The notes under the pieces: model-generated | Database searches by the model: none | What the model saw: the letters and a program-made list of their open reading frames with translations, nothing else | Told to the model about the DNA's origin: nothing | NCBI GenBank assembly: GCA_049999725.1 | Contig: JBNGIS010020738.1 | Location: 1-25,770 of the forward strand | Source: Haplomitrium mnioides | Lineage: Eukaryota; Marchantiophyta; Haplomitriopsida; Calobryales | DNA length: 25,770 nt | Reading direction: 5' to 3' | Position numbers and translations under genes: made by a program | In this document: piece by piece, positions 9,692-20,114 of the stretch | How the letters are laid out: the number at the start of each line of letters is the position of its first letter | How positions within the stretch are numbered: the first letter of the stretch is position 1

Positions 9692-10078
9692 TAGTACAAA
9701 CATAAGGTTGTGATATTTATAAGAAAATATAGAGGAGTGAAGGAAGTGGTAGTGAGTCACTTTTAGGGTAAGATTGGATTACTTCCTTTTGAAGTCACTT
9801 TTGGTAGAGAGTCACCTTTAGGTTACTTGCATTTGAAGTCACTTTTGGTAGAGAGTCACCTTTAGGGCTGAAATGAGAAGTGACTTGTAAGTGAAGAAAG
9901 AGGGATGACACCCTCTTCTCTTGTATAAATAGAAGGGCTTCTTAGCCCCACTCCTCATTCTGGAGTTCCTCTCGAATCACTTGGGTTCTTTGGTTGCTTG
10001 GCTTTGGTTAGCATTCTTGGCTTTGGTTTGCTTATTGTCTTTGAGTTGTGCATGAATAGTTGGACTGTTTTTTTCAAG
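9692..10078 (+). other. Insert or intron with a promoter-like TATA box and repeats, possibly an LTR remnant
   Basis: This separates two coding pieces of the transposon-type gene. It has two direct copies of a ~32-bp block (TTGAAGTCACTTTTGGTAGA...) near 9787 and 9831, then further AAGTGACTT words. A strong plant-type TATA box (TGTATAAATAGAAGGG, near 9932) follows, then a C/T-rich leader-like stretch. This layout resembles the U3-R part of a small LTR. It ends at TTTTTTTCAAG (10078), a possible splice acceptor. I could not find matching target duplications, so a solo LTR is only a hypothesis. Confidence 0.45.
9932..9942 (+). promoter_or_regulatory. TATA box (TATAAATAG)
   Basis: TATAAATAG fits the plant TATA consensus, is preceded by a pyrimidine-rich stretch and followed about 30 bp on by a C-rich region suitable for initiation. 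It probably belongs to the LTR-like insert, not to the surrounding decayed gene. Confidence 0.5.
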
Positions 10079-10341
10079 GACACTATGAGAGAATGCCCAC
10101 TCATAAAATTTGCAACTTGCCCAATAATTTTACAAAATAGGAAGTTTATGATTGCTACACAACTTATTTGAAAGAGAAAGATCCATGTTGCATTCTTAGT
10201 TTTTTTTTGTTCAACAAAACATTCGAGAACTCATTTTCCAAATGTTAAAATTCCAAAATGCAATAAATTTGTTGTTTGTGAATTCAACCTACGAAGAAAT
10301 AAAATCATTGCAAGAAAAATCCATCTTGGAGTCCGACAAAG

Positions 10342-11142
10342 GTAACAAATTTCTTCTCTTTTGAAACCAACAAAGATACAAGATACAAAGATACAAAGAG
10401 ATACAAAGCTTTGTTCAAGAGATGTTATGATTTCTCAACTTAGTCCAACAAGATATTGGTTATGTTAAATTGTTTCACAAATAAGATTGGAGTGATATAA
10501 ACCTTAGCAACTTGAGTTGTGAGGGCATATTCTATGCTTGATAGGGTTTGTTGCTTTTACTTTGAGTCCAAAGCATGTCGAGAGTGAAACACAATGAGGA
10601 ATATGTACTCTTTGTTGGTTGTAACCTTAGGCTTTCACCGAGTTTTGCTATTGTTGCTTTCAATCCAAAACCCATTGCTAGAAAAAAAATATTAAGAAAC
10701 ATTTATGTTGTCTGCAAACCCTATGCGTGCATAGTTTTTGTTCTTGTTCATGTCAAATCCAATCATGACAAAAGTCAAAGCAAGCCAAGATATTGATGTT
10801 GTTGTTTTTGATCCAATGCGTGCATACGATAAGTTATTGCTTCCGTTGATCCTATGCGTGCATAGGATCAATTATTGTTTTTTGAATCCTATTAGAGCAT
10901 AAAGTCCAAGCTAGCATTGAAATAGAAGTTCTAGATTGGCCTTCGAAGGACAGAAATTTTCTTTTTCTCCTCTCAAAATTTTTGCTTATTTTTCAAGTCA
11001 AAGAAAAGTACTTATTGTGAACATTATTTAGATTCTCCTACATTTAAATAGTCTAAAGTATATTTTTAATCTTTTTCTTTAATTTTTACCTCTATTAGTC
11101 CAAACATTTGTTAAAGTTGATTTGAATATTTTAGTGCCTCAG
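10342..11142 (+). other. Probable intron of the transposon-type gene, holding palindrome array D
   Basis: Coding-like sequence stops at the GTAACA donor (10342) and resumes by about 11200. The nearest CAG acceptor with a T-rich lead is at 11142, but its phase does not join perfectly, so the 3' end is uncertain. The interval contains (AGATACAA)n-like repeats at 10374-10410 and palindromes near 10720-10880. Confidence 0.4.
10719..10905. repeat. Palindromic minisatellite array D
   Basis: Units are CCTATGCGTGCATAG near 10720, CCAATGCGTGCATAC near 10813, and a nearly perfect palindrome at 10848-10869 whose 10-base arms (GATCCTATGC / GCATAGGATC) flank a two-base centre. A decayed unit lies near 10888. 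It is the same subfamily as array C and lies inside a probable intron. Confidence 0.75.
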
Positions 11143-12954
11143 GTTATCTTTTGAAATTTGAAACATTAAGACATGTTTTATTGAACTATTTTTATCTCTT
11201 TGGTGCTTTGTAATGATGCAATCAAATGTAATCACTAATTGTTTCTTCATCGTGACCAACAAATGAAAGAAAGAACAAACCTTGCAAACCATCAAAGCAA
11301 ATGTTTTGCACATGGTAAAAAATACTTGGGAATTGTGATGGATGGAATGGATCAAAAGAAAACAACCATTCCACAGTAGCCTTTGCTACTAAAACAAATT
11401 GATAAAGATTGTTTGGTAGGTGTGCATGTTGTTAGTGCTTTAATATTCAATCATGGTCTTTCTTCAAGGGTATTCTTAACCTACAAAAACTTTAGAAGTG
11501 ACTCTTATTTGACAATTACAGTACTCAATGGAATATTATGTGACTTTGAAAGGCCGTTGCTTCCAACTTTGTATCTTCAGTTGGATAATATGATACAAGA
11601 GAATAAGAATTCCATCTTATTTTGATATCTTAGTCTCTTTATTTCCAAGAATTTTTTCCAAAAAATCAAGGTGGTATTTCTCATGGCTGGCCATATTCAT
11701 AATCAAATGTTCAACAGATTCTCAAAACATTTGAAACATATCAAAGCTTTCACGATTACAAGTCTTAGCAATGCGCTATAATTGTCTTATAGTCCTAAAT
11801 CTCAAGTAACTCTTTTGATAGAAACTTAGGATTTTAAATTGTTTCTGCAACAAAGTCCTTTTTTTGTTCAAAAGATGCATGATATTACCTTTAATCAACA
11901 ATTCAAGTTCAAGTTGAATGATTCAAAGACAAAGATTTGGAGCAAACAATTTTCAACAGATGAATTTTGGTTACCTCCGAATGGTATTTGTCAACTCAAA
12001 TGCCTACTTGAAGTGGACAGAGAAATTTTAAATTCAATGTTGATTCCTCTCAAAGCATACTCTGAAATCAATCGATCTCAAAAAGAAGAAAGAGAAATTG
12101 ACGTCAAGAAAGTGGTCTTTGCAATAAATGACAACATAAGTGAGAACTACTACAAGTTCTTTACAGATTCTAAAATTGAATGGTGGAATGACTTTTTTCT
12201 TGCCCAACAAGAGATTGCGGCTAACATCCTTAAAAGAAAAAGATGATGACTCAAAGAAGAATTCATCTTTCCACCTTCACAATCGTCAAATACTTGTAAT
12301 GATTCTCAAAATGTATGTTTAGGCTGTCAATTTGATGCTCAATAGATAGAGGAAGATGCTCCAATAAAACATACACTTTCCACACGTTGAGCAATCTATG
12401 ATAGAGCACCTAGACCGCGAGAAAGGATTGTTTCACATAGCACCACATATGGGCACAAATTTGGCAACCTACATGAGGTGAAAGCCTGAATGTTTACTTG
12501 TGTTGTTGCATCACTCGATCCAAATGGCAGACTGTTTTGGATTGCCAAAGTCCTCAAAGTTTTATTATTTGATGAGGAAGAATCTCCCAACCTGAAACTA
12601 GTATGTGTTCAATGGTTTTCTTGTAAGGCTGAGGATGCATTTTTTGAACAATAATTTCCACAAAAAATAGCAACAAAAAAAGGGAAATGCAAATCCAAGT
12701 TACATATTGATGTACTTGATGTAGCACAAATCACGATTTTGTCTTTTGATTTTCTTCTCACTCAAAAAAACCAATTAAAGAAAACCACTCTAGCTACTAT
12801 TAAATCAAATCTATTTGAGTATGAAAGACAAAAAGAAATCAATCTTGATGTGTTTAAAAGAGATTCAATCAATGTTATTAACAATGATGTAGAGCGTGTT
12901 AATCTTGATGAATCTTTTGAAGTTGAATCCGAAGAAGTCGACATGAGTGATTGA

Positions 12955-13300
12955 AGTCATTTAGGAACACCATTGTTTATTTTGTACTTTCAATTTATAT
13001 TGTTATTTAAGTTTCTTATTTTATAAAGTACATGAGAATGTCATCAAGAAATTTCTTGAGTTTATATGCCACCTTGAACTTTTTAGTGTAAAACATTCCA
13101 AGTTCATTTTTTTCTTCTTTGACTGAAATTTAAATATTTAATTATTATTTTCATTTAGTTTGTGAAACATTTTCTAATCCAAAATGTAACTATATTATTT
13201 CCTTCTTTATTTTTTGCTAGAAAGGTTTAATATTTTGGTGTCGGTGAAGTGTTTGCCCAAATTAACTACTTAATCTTTTGTTTGTAAGAACTTTGATGCA
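12955..13300. other. AT-rich sequence after the transposon-type gene, no gene seen
   Basis: Strongly A/T-rich sequence follows the TGA at 12952-12954. Nothing coding or structural is recognised before the palindrome-type repeats resume near 13300. Confidence 0.5.
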
Positions 13301-13606
13301 AAACTTGAAACCTTTAGCGCACTTTGACTTAGATATAGAGCTTTGTACCCTCTTTTACTTTAGATTCTGAATTGGAAAACAAAATCTTAAATGTGCTTAG
13401 AGTTCGTAAAAAAAATAGAACCTTAAGCGCATCTATACTCAAATATAGAAGTATGAACTCTATACGTGCATAAACTTTGATGTGCAAGTCAAAATCTCAT
13501 GCGCGCAAAGACTCTGCTTTAGAACTTAAAACCTAGGTTCATCATAGTCTTTGTTGTCAAGTGTTCAGATGTTGAGCTCGAATTCCTATGCGTGTATAGA
13601 CTTTGG
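13300..13606. repeat. Degenerate palindrome/minisatellite array E, left flank of the retroelement
   Basis: Units of about 40-50 bp combine a TGCGTGCA-like core (near 13405, 13455, 13502 and 13588) with a linker resembling AGACTTTGGTGT or AGAACTCAAAACC. The same unit (TTCAGATGTTGARCTCGAATT) is found on both sides of the retroelement, at 13564 and 24324. This shows that the element inserted inside this array. Confidence 0.65.
13602..13606. repeat. Left target-site duplication TTTGG
   Basis: TTTGG lies immediately before the element start TGTCAGCCGG. It is identical to 24310-24314 after the element end. Removing the element and one copy restores a continuous array unit (ATAGACTTTGGTGTGGAA), which matches a neighbouring unit at 24357-24372 (ATAGACTTTGGTGTAGAA). 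Confidence 0.85.
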
Positions 13607-14399
13607 TGTCAGCCGGTGGTTTGGAGCACTCAAGCGGAATTCAAGAAATTGGGAGCATTAGCGACACAATAACCCTTGGCAAGTGTGAAGACCCCTCAAG
13701 AGCCATGGATTACCCTCAAACATCTACTAAGAGCAGGGCGCATGAGTCCTGAGAGGGAAACAGGATCATGGCAGAAGAGATGAGGAGGGAACCAAGATTG
13801 CCAGCCAGAGGAGGGGCCACCTTTCAAAATTCGAAGCAGGCCGATGAGAGCCCGTGTGTGAGAGGGGAATGCGGGAATCAGAGCATGGGGAGAAGGAAGA
13901 GAGAGAGGCCACGTATGGCGAAGCGATCGCAGGAGGAAGAAGAACGGATCCACAACGACGAAATTCGAAGGCACTCCGAAGAAAGTCAGATCGCGGGGGT
14001 CCTGCAGCGGCCACAAATCGAGAAGTAAGGATCAAGGAGGAAAATGAGAAGGTGAGATCGTCACGAGGGCAAGCAAGGCCAGGGAAGAGGGACGCCTTGA
14101 TCCCACAAGCAGGAGCGCGCCTTGCAAGGGCCGATCGAACTCTTCCATTCAAGTCTGCGAATCCGGGCGGAAATGTGGAGTTCCCGGAAGGCCCCGCGAG
14201 ATTCCACGGAAACGTGGCATCTTTGGAGCACTTCACGGGATTCCACGGATGACGTGACGGCACCAGGAGGCCCGAGAATCTGCAGAATGTCGCCTCCTTA
14301 AGTGGGGATCCCACTTAACGGGGTTCCAATCCGTCTTACGATTTGGGGACCCCGATTAAGAGGGATCTGCGAGGAATGCAACCAAGGAGCAAGGAAGAG

Positions 14400-14935
14400 G
14401 GCCCAAAATAGCGACTTATCGGGGGTCTAGCCGAAGGAAAACGGGAGAGTGTCGAAAGGATGATACATTAGAGATCCGAGTGGAAGAGGAGCGAAGAAGC
14501 CAAAGGGGCGACTTAGCGTGGATCCGTCAAGAGGAAAAACAGAGGAGAGACGAAAGGGGGACAAATCACCTAGCGGGCCGAATAAGAGCGAGTGAAGGCA
14601 AAAAGGCGACTTGTCGGCGATCCGGTTCAAACGATGTGCATCAATGGTGAAACGGTGATCCATCGCAAACTATCCAACAGGAAGAAGGTTGAGCCAAAAG
14701 GGTGATATGGCACCGATCCGGTTGGGAGAAACGAGGGGTATGCCAAAAAGATGATCTATCGGCAAGTGGGCGAGCAAGATGAGTGCGGCCGGAAAATTAA
14801 GATAACGCCGGTGCGACCGACGAAGGAGCAAGCGGCACCGAAAGGGTGATTCAACGTCGATCCGCTATCACAAGGGTGAAAGTTTGACAGGGTGCGGCCG
14901 GGATCCGAGAGTTTGAAAAGGACGAATGGTCCGAA
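14400..14935. repeat. ~48-bp minisatellite inside the left LTR
   Basis: About eleven diverged units start near 14405, 14454, 14501, 14551, 14599, 14649, 14695, 14743, 14791, 14839 and 14880. Each has a core like AAAAGGGTGATNTGTCGGCG followed by GATCCG in the better copies. The period is 46-50 bp. Confidence 0.75.
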
Positions 14936-15830
14936 AGAGCCTTGTAGTTCTTATATCAAGCTTTTGGAAATATTAATGAAGATAGCCTCGGGCTCGCGCA
15001 TAGTTTTTACTTCGAAGGTACGATGAAACGGTAACATCGGCACAGTTTTTATTCGGTGAGCGAAGTGAGTCCGCAGCGGCTCTTCGGATGACGTGGCGAG
15101 CGCAGGGAGTCCATGAAGGGCTTTGAAAACGTGGCACACTGAGAAACTTGGTAGGTTTTTTGATGGTCAACTTCGGAAGAAGGGTCCGCGCGACAGTCTG
15201 CCTACCCTTTTCCGGGGCAGCGTCGGACGGTGGCCTTCGGAGGACGTGGCGACTCCAGGGACCCCGAAGCAACTCACGGGACATGGGGTACAAGGAGAAG
15301 AGTTCATCAGACCTTGTCCAACGAGTGGGTCAACTGCAAAAGGAGCGGTCAGCGCGACGGTCAGCCTACCCCCTTGCGAGGTGGCGTCGGACGGCGGTGC
15401 AGCGGAGGACATGGCGCGCGGAGAGTGAAGTGAGATATGCAGGGGAATCTGTGGAGATTTCGTAAACTAGGTTTCGCGGGCGGCTTCAGAACTCGGTTCC
15501 GAAGAACCTCTTTGGACTTGGTTCCGCGGGAATCTACGGAATCTCTTCTCGCAAGATTCCTCGGATTTCCCGTGAGATTACCGTTGTACTTGTTTTTCTC
15601 GATCAACTGAAGGGACAGACGGCTCGATTTCTCTTCCTGCTGTAACTGGATTAACTAACGAGGGAGCCACGCGTCGCATTCTCTCACTTCGAGCTCAACG
15701 GCCATAGCGACTATTCATCGGACCGGGGCTTAGGGGATCAGCGCTTGCACGGGGTATACATTGTTGGCCTTCGAATCATTTCGGGTTGATGCACAGGCAA
15801 TCTCAAGACGCGAGGCGACTGCACCCGAAG

Positions 15831-16430
15831 GGGAATCGCAACGAGGGGGAGCCGGACTGGGAATTCAGTAAGAAGACCACATGAAGCGGGTGTACTAGCT
15901 CTAGGAGGCCAGGGGGATTTGGATGTGGGTTGGAGAGGCGTCGAGGATTGTAGAGTGAGGAGCTCTGGATGCTTGGGCGATCCAACGAACTCATTCTTGC
16001 CGGTGGACCAGAGCGTAGGTGTACCGATACGGGGTCTCGAAGGGATTCTGGTCAGCTAAGACTTCGGGATAGGCCACCATGGGAGGACTTGGGGTCGTCT
16101 CTGCATTCTCTGTATAGGAGCATCATGATTTGAGGACAAGGAAATCGCAACAAAGGGCGGTTGGAGTGGGAATTTAGTGAAGAACTACGTGAAGCAGGGG
16201 TACTAGCTCCAGGGGGCCAAGGGGATTCAGAGGAGAACTGGAGAGGTGCCAAGGATTGCAGAGTGAGGAGCTCTAGATGCTCGGGCGATCTAGGTGACCT
16301 CATCCTTGCCGGTGGACCAGAGCGGAGGGGGACTGATACGATAATTTGAAGGGATTCTGGCTGGCTATGACTTCAGGAGAGGCTGCCAAGTGAGGAGCTT
16401 GGGGTTGTCTCTGCCATTTCTTGTGTGTGA
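15831..16430. repeat. ~309-bp tandem duplication inside the left LTR
   Basis: AATCGCAAC at 15834 and at 16143 begin two copies of a ~300-bp unit. It includes GTGAGGAGCTCT, TTGCCGGTGGACCAGAGCG and GAAGGGATTCTGG in the same order in both. The copies have diverged by many substitutions. The same pair occurs in the right arm. Confidence 0.85.
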
Positions 16431-17423
16431 GTATCAACCTAGAGTGTGCGGAGTATACTCTGGTGTGATTCTTCAAGTGGAGCTGAGAGGGGGGAGGGGG
16501 GCTGCGTTAGTGTCTGCGCACTGCGCGGGATGACCCATCAAGGCTCAGGGGTGGAGTGAGCTATCTGCAGCTGGGAAAGCTGTCTTCTAGAGGTGGAAGT
16601 CAAAGAAACTCTCTTTCTAGCATGAGGAAGTAAAAGCATGGCTTCTCGCGAGGGAAGTAAAACTATCTGGAGGGGAGGGTGTGTGGGTGGTTGCTGGGCT
16701 GCAGGTTGTAAAGCAGCAGGGATTCATAAGGGAAGTACCAGTTGGTGAAAATCCAGAGGGCCTTCAAGGACTCTGTTTTCTCTTGCACATACTGTATAAA
16801 TTGTTTGTTCATATATATGTAGATTAGATTTACATTCTGCATTGTGTTCTAGAGTTTTATTAGCTTAGAAGCCATCAAGATAGTTGAATAGACCCTGGGA
16901 ATAGCCTTGAAGGGGGAGTCCAATCCCTTGACACAAGTGTGATATCTTGGGGGTAAATGCTCTCTGTTTTGATTTTGTTGCATAGAGTAGGACTTAGTGC
17001 ATTCTAGGATAGTTAGGAATATCTGGACCAGTTCTGTGACCACCTTGAGTGGGGGAGTCCAGACCTCTGGTAGTGTTTAGTTGTGCAGATCACCAACACC
17101 CATTTTGCCCAAGCACAAATAAGGTGGTAGGGCCTAAGTCATTGGGTCCTATGAATAAAGCGGAAGAATCACACACAGATCAGCTGGGGGTATGAATATG
17201 GACTTGGGGGTTGCATGAATGTTTGACTTGAGTGCCACCAGAAGAGAGTGAGTGGTGTGGTAAAGGCTGGAAAGGAAAGGAAGAACCCTTAGAGCCTGAA
17301 AGTGGTAACTGGCAAGGGGCCATCTCAAAAAAGAACTTGAAAGCCTGTAATCCGTCCTCCCCTGCGTCCAAAGCAGGACCTGAGAAGGTTAAGGCCCAAA
17401 ACAGGAGAGCGACATGATTTTTT

Positions 17424-17441
17424 TGGTGCTAGAAGGAGGGC
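17424..17441 (+). other. Primer-binding-site-like sequence
   Basis: TGGTGCTAGAAGGAGGG lies nine bases after the end of the left LTR (GACA at 17414), after a T-run spacer. Starting with TGG, it can pair with a tRNA 3' CCA end. The position and form are as expected for a minus-strand primer site of plant Ty3-type elements. I could not assign the tRNA. Three copies of GGCCAAAGGTTTGAA-like sequence follow at about 17440-17484. Confidence 0.6.
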
Positions 17442-17653
17442 CAAAGGTTTGAAAGCCTAAGGTTTGAAGGCCAAAGGTTTGAAGAGACCTTAGACCAATC
17501 CGAACTAGAAAGACCACTTTCCGAACCAAAGACTCAAGTCAGCTTGTGAGAAAGTTACTTCCGAGAAACAAAGCAACTAGGGGTTGAGTCTATTGAGGAA
17601 GAGTGGTGGAAGGAAGGAACCCTTGGGTGGAAGTGGCAGTGGCCAGTGGAGGG

Positions 17654-20114
17654 ATGGCCAACCCAGTACCACCTTCTGGGCTTTGGGGAAGATTCAAATA
17701 CAGGTCCTTCAAGGGACGCCCGAAGGATGACCCAGATGCATGGTTGGACAACCTTGAAAACACTGCAGCGGCAAATGGAGAAGCCCATGTGAAGATTAGA
17801 ATCCTGCCTACAGTCTTGAAGGGAGAAGCCCAACCTTGGTACAAAGATTTGCCAGATAATGTCAAGCGGGACTGGCAGACATTCAAAGCAACCTTGTTAG
17901 CAGAATTCCGATGGATCGGAGAAGAGACTAAGGCATTGATCAAGATGGGTCAGCTCAAGATGAAGAAAAATGAGTCTGTGAGGAAATTCCTCCAACGGTT
18001 CCAAAAGGTGGCGAGGAAGTTGAACCCGTCAGCCACTAACGGGATGCTCAGAGCATGGTTCCTAGCGCCTCTACCCAGAGGAATTGAGACCTGGGTAAGA
18101 CAAGCGGATCCACAGACTTTGGAGGACGCTGTCAATGCAGCTCGATCCCATATGAAGGCTACCCTCACCAGTTCCCAAAGAAAGGCACGGGCCAGATACA
18201 GCTCTGATGATTCTTCGAACGCTTTGGACAGTGACGAGGAAACAGATCAAAGTTCCGAGTTCTTCTCGGAAAGCGAGAATGAGTTGAGCAGCATCAGCTC
18301 AAACGAGGACCGGTCATCCAGGAGGAAGAAGAAGAAGAAAAACTTGAAGAGGAAGAAGCAAGTCAAGGAGGTGCATCATCGCAAGGGGGCCAGCAAGGGG
18401 AGGTACAAGAAAACTGAACCCGAAACCGAGGCTAGCAGGAAGCCAGGGGGAGGGATTGAATTGATGAGCTGAGCGCCAAGTTGGAGGCGATGAACATCCT
18501 CCTGGTAGGGATCAAACCAGAGGGAAGACCCCTGCCGACTTGGAGAGTTGGAGTCTGGTGTGTCTGATGCAAGCAACACGGAAACTCCCCCCAGGAATGT
18601 CCAAATGACGCCAATGATGTGCAATATGTAAGGGAGGAAGCACCAGAGTACATGAGAGAAGAGGTGGAGTATGTCTTGGAGGAGGCCCCAGACACAATGT
18701 ATCAAATCAGCGGGGGACCTAAGATAATTTTGAGCAGGCCTGCAAGAGGGAATGTAGGGCCTATGAATCAGTGGGCTGCTACTCGGCCACCTAGGACCAC
18801 AATCATGGTGTGTTGGAATTGTGGCCAGCTTGGTCACATTTCATCAAGCTATCTAGAGCCGCGGAAGAGCAGTTATGGGCAACCGCCTCCCCTTTGCTTC
18901 CAATGCAAAACGGAGGGGCATGTAGCCATGAATTGCCTGCACGGAAGGCCAGATGCTGCTCTTGGACCAAGTGTGAATCCTCCTCCCCCCGCCAATATCA
19001 ATCTGATCACACTAGAGTTGGAGGAAGAAGCGGAATTACCGGGCTGGGAGACTCCAACTTTCGAAGATTGTTTCAGGGTGGTCACTAGGGTAGGAGCCAA
19101 GGCTATAAAGAGGAGCCAAAGGAAGTCCGAGCATAGAGCTAAGAAGGAAGTAGCTCGAGCAGCCTCGCCTCAAATTGATTCGGATTATCGGAGGGATAAT
19201 CCAAAATGGTTCTACCCCGAGCAGTAGGACCAGGTTAAAAAGCAATTGGCGGCTTTGGAGGCTCTAGAAGAGGAGCGGGCTGCCAAAGAGACCCTCAAGG
19301 AGGTCTAGAAGCAACTGGGGGGAGCCCAAGAGAAGGTTGCAGCTGCGGAAGAGGGGGCGAAGCCCAACCCCTACATCATTCAAGCAGACGTACAAAATTG
19401 CCCTGTCACTGCCACAGTGGGACAACTAATCAAGGATAGCCCTCTGTATCAAAGACAACTTCGTGAATTGTTGATGGGTGCAAAGAGGAGAAGGAGGCTG
19501 GCTAAGGTAGGAGCTCCAGCAGATCTGCAACTAATCTGTGAAGACAAGGGGGCATCGGAGTTCGACATCCAGATCGTAGGGTGCACATTATCTTTAGTGC
19601 TCGTAGATGGAGGGGCAGGAGTCAACATTATGGTGGAGGAAACAGCTCATAAGCTGGGATTCACAGAATTCCAGCCTACATCCAAGATCATGAGGCTGGC
19701 GAATGGGTCACAAGTAAAGCCACTAGGCTCTCTCTTCTTCAAATTCCAACGTTCATAGGAGGAAAAGAGTTCAAACTGAATTATCTGGTAATGCAACCCG
19801 TCAGAGCTTCTCCTTACTCAGTGTTGATAGGAAGGTCGTGGCTGTATGGGGCCAGAATAATGCACAACTGGGGAAACTCCACATTGGTGTTCGGCCCCAA
19901 CAAAACGGCCGTGCACTATGGTCCAATTCCTCACTTGGGGGAAACGCAGCCTGAGGCAGAGTACGACAGTGAGTGGTCTAAGGAAGAAGACAATTCAGAG
20001 TACCACTATTGGGTGCAATTGGTGAGTGAAGCAACAGAGGAGGATTTGTTGGAGGAGGGTGTGGTGTCTGTCTACCAAAGCGAATTATCCATCTGCGACG
20101 GACCAGAGCACTAG
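17654..20114 (+). pseudogene. gag-pro: gag-protease polyprotein, frameshifted and stopped
   Basis: The first in-frame ATG (17654) starts MANPVPPSGLWGRF. Residues ~28-170 form a plant Ty3-type gag domain (VLKGEAQPWYKDLP, then FRKFLQRFQ-like and AWFLAPLPRGIETWV segments), followed by a Ser/Asp/Glu patch and a Lys/Arg patch. The frame changes near 18466 and again at least twice before 18630. Two zinc knuckles follow: CWNCGQLGHISSSY (18811-18852) has Tyr for the last Cys, and CFQCKTEGHVAMNC (18895-18936) is complete. In-frame TAGs lie at 19225 and 19306. The retropepsin has LVDGGAGVNIM at about 19600-19632, with DGG at the D-[ST]-G site, and YSVLIGR after another shift near 19745. A Glu/Asp-rich tail ends at 20112. 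No polymerase follows. It is a broken capsid/protease gene. Confidence 0.85.

Larger units (their letters stand above)
8634..12954 (+). pseudogene. Decayed transposon-type gene with the LYLQLDN..ENKN / FLM.GH.H signature (DUF7869-like)
   Basis: Pieces in order: an acidic N-terminal region (about 8760-9330); 9416-9691, with a C-x-x-N-x-F start and a helical segment (RRVFKLILSIGNDRIQRIQ); a piece from 10079 (HYERMPTHKICNLPNNFT), ending at a CAAAG|GTAACA donor at 10342; and 11236-12954 in one frame. The last piece has GIVMDGMDQKK (11332-11361), LYLQLDNMIQENKN (11569-11610), VFLMAGHIH (11674-11700), then GRLFWIAKVLK near 12530 and an acidic C-terminus. This motif series is typical of a large family of eukaryotic transposon-derived proteins that I believe is catalogued as DUF7869; the biochemical role is not established to my knowledge. 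About eleven premature stops make it non-functional, yet the 11236-12954 frame shows no net shift. No terminal repeats of a parent element were found. Confidence 0.6.
13607..17414 (-). repeat. Left terminal repeat (LTR in reverse orientation)
   Basis: 3808 bp, starting TGTCAGCCGG and ending GGAGAGCGACA. It is the reverse complement of 20539-24309 along its whole length; matching points were checked at both ends, near 14300, 15150, 15680, 16150, 16800 and 17300. Because the LTR ends themselves are TGTC...GACA, reversal leaves valid-looking termini. Short open frames inside are not conserved between the two arms and are not listed as genes. Confidence 0.9.

Noticed and set aside
13766-14314. 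Frames of 132 and 182 codons on opposite strands in the left LTR
   Set aside because: They overlap each other in GC-rich DNA. Related but differently bounded frames occur in the right arm, and neither has a recognisable motif.
16484-16560. Short inverted or GC-rich segments in the LTR as origins or attachment sites
   Set aside because: No known consensus, and the same sequence lies in the mirror position of the other arm, as expected for LTR sequence.
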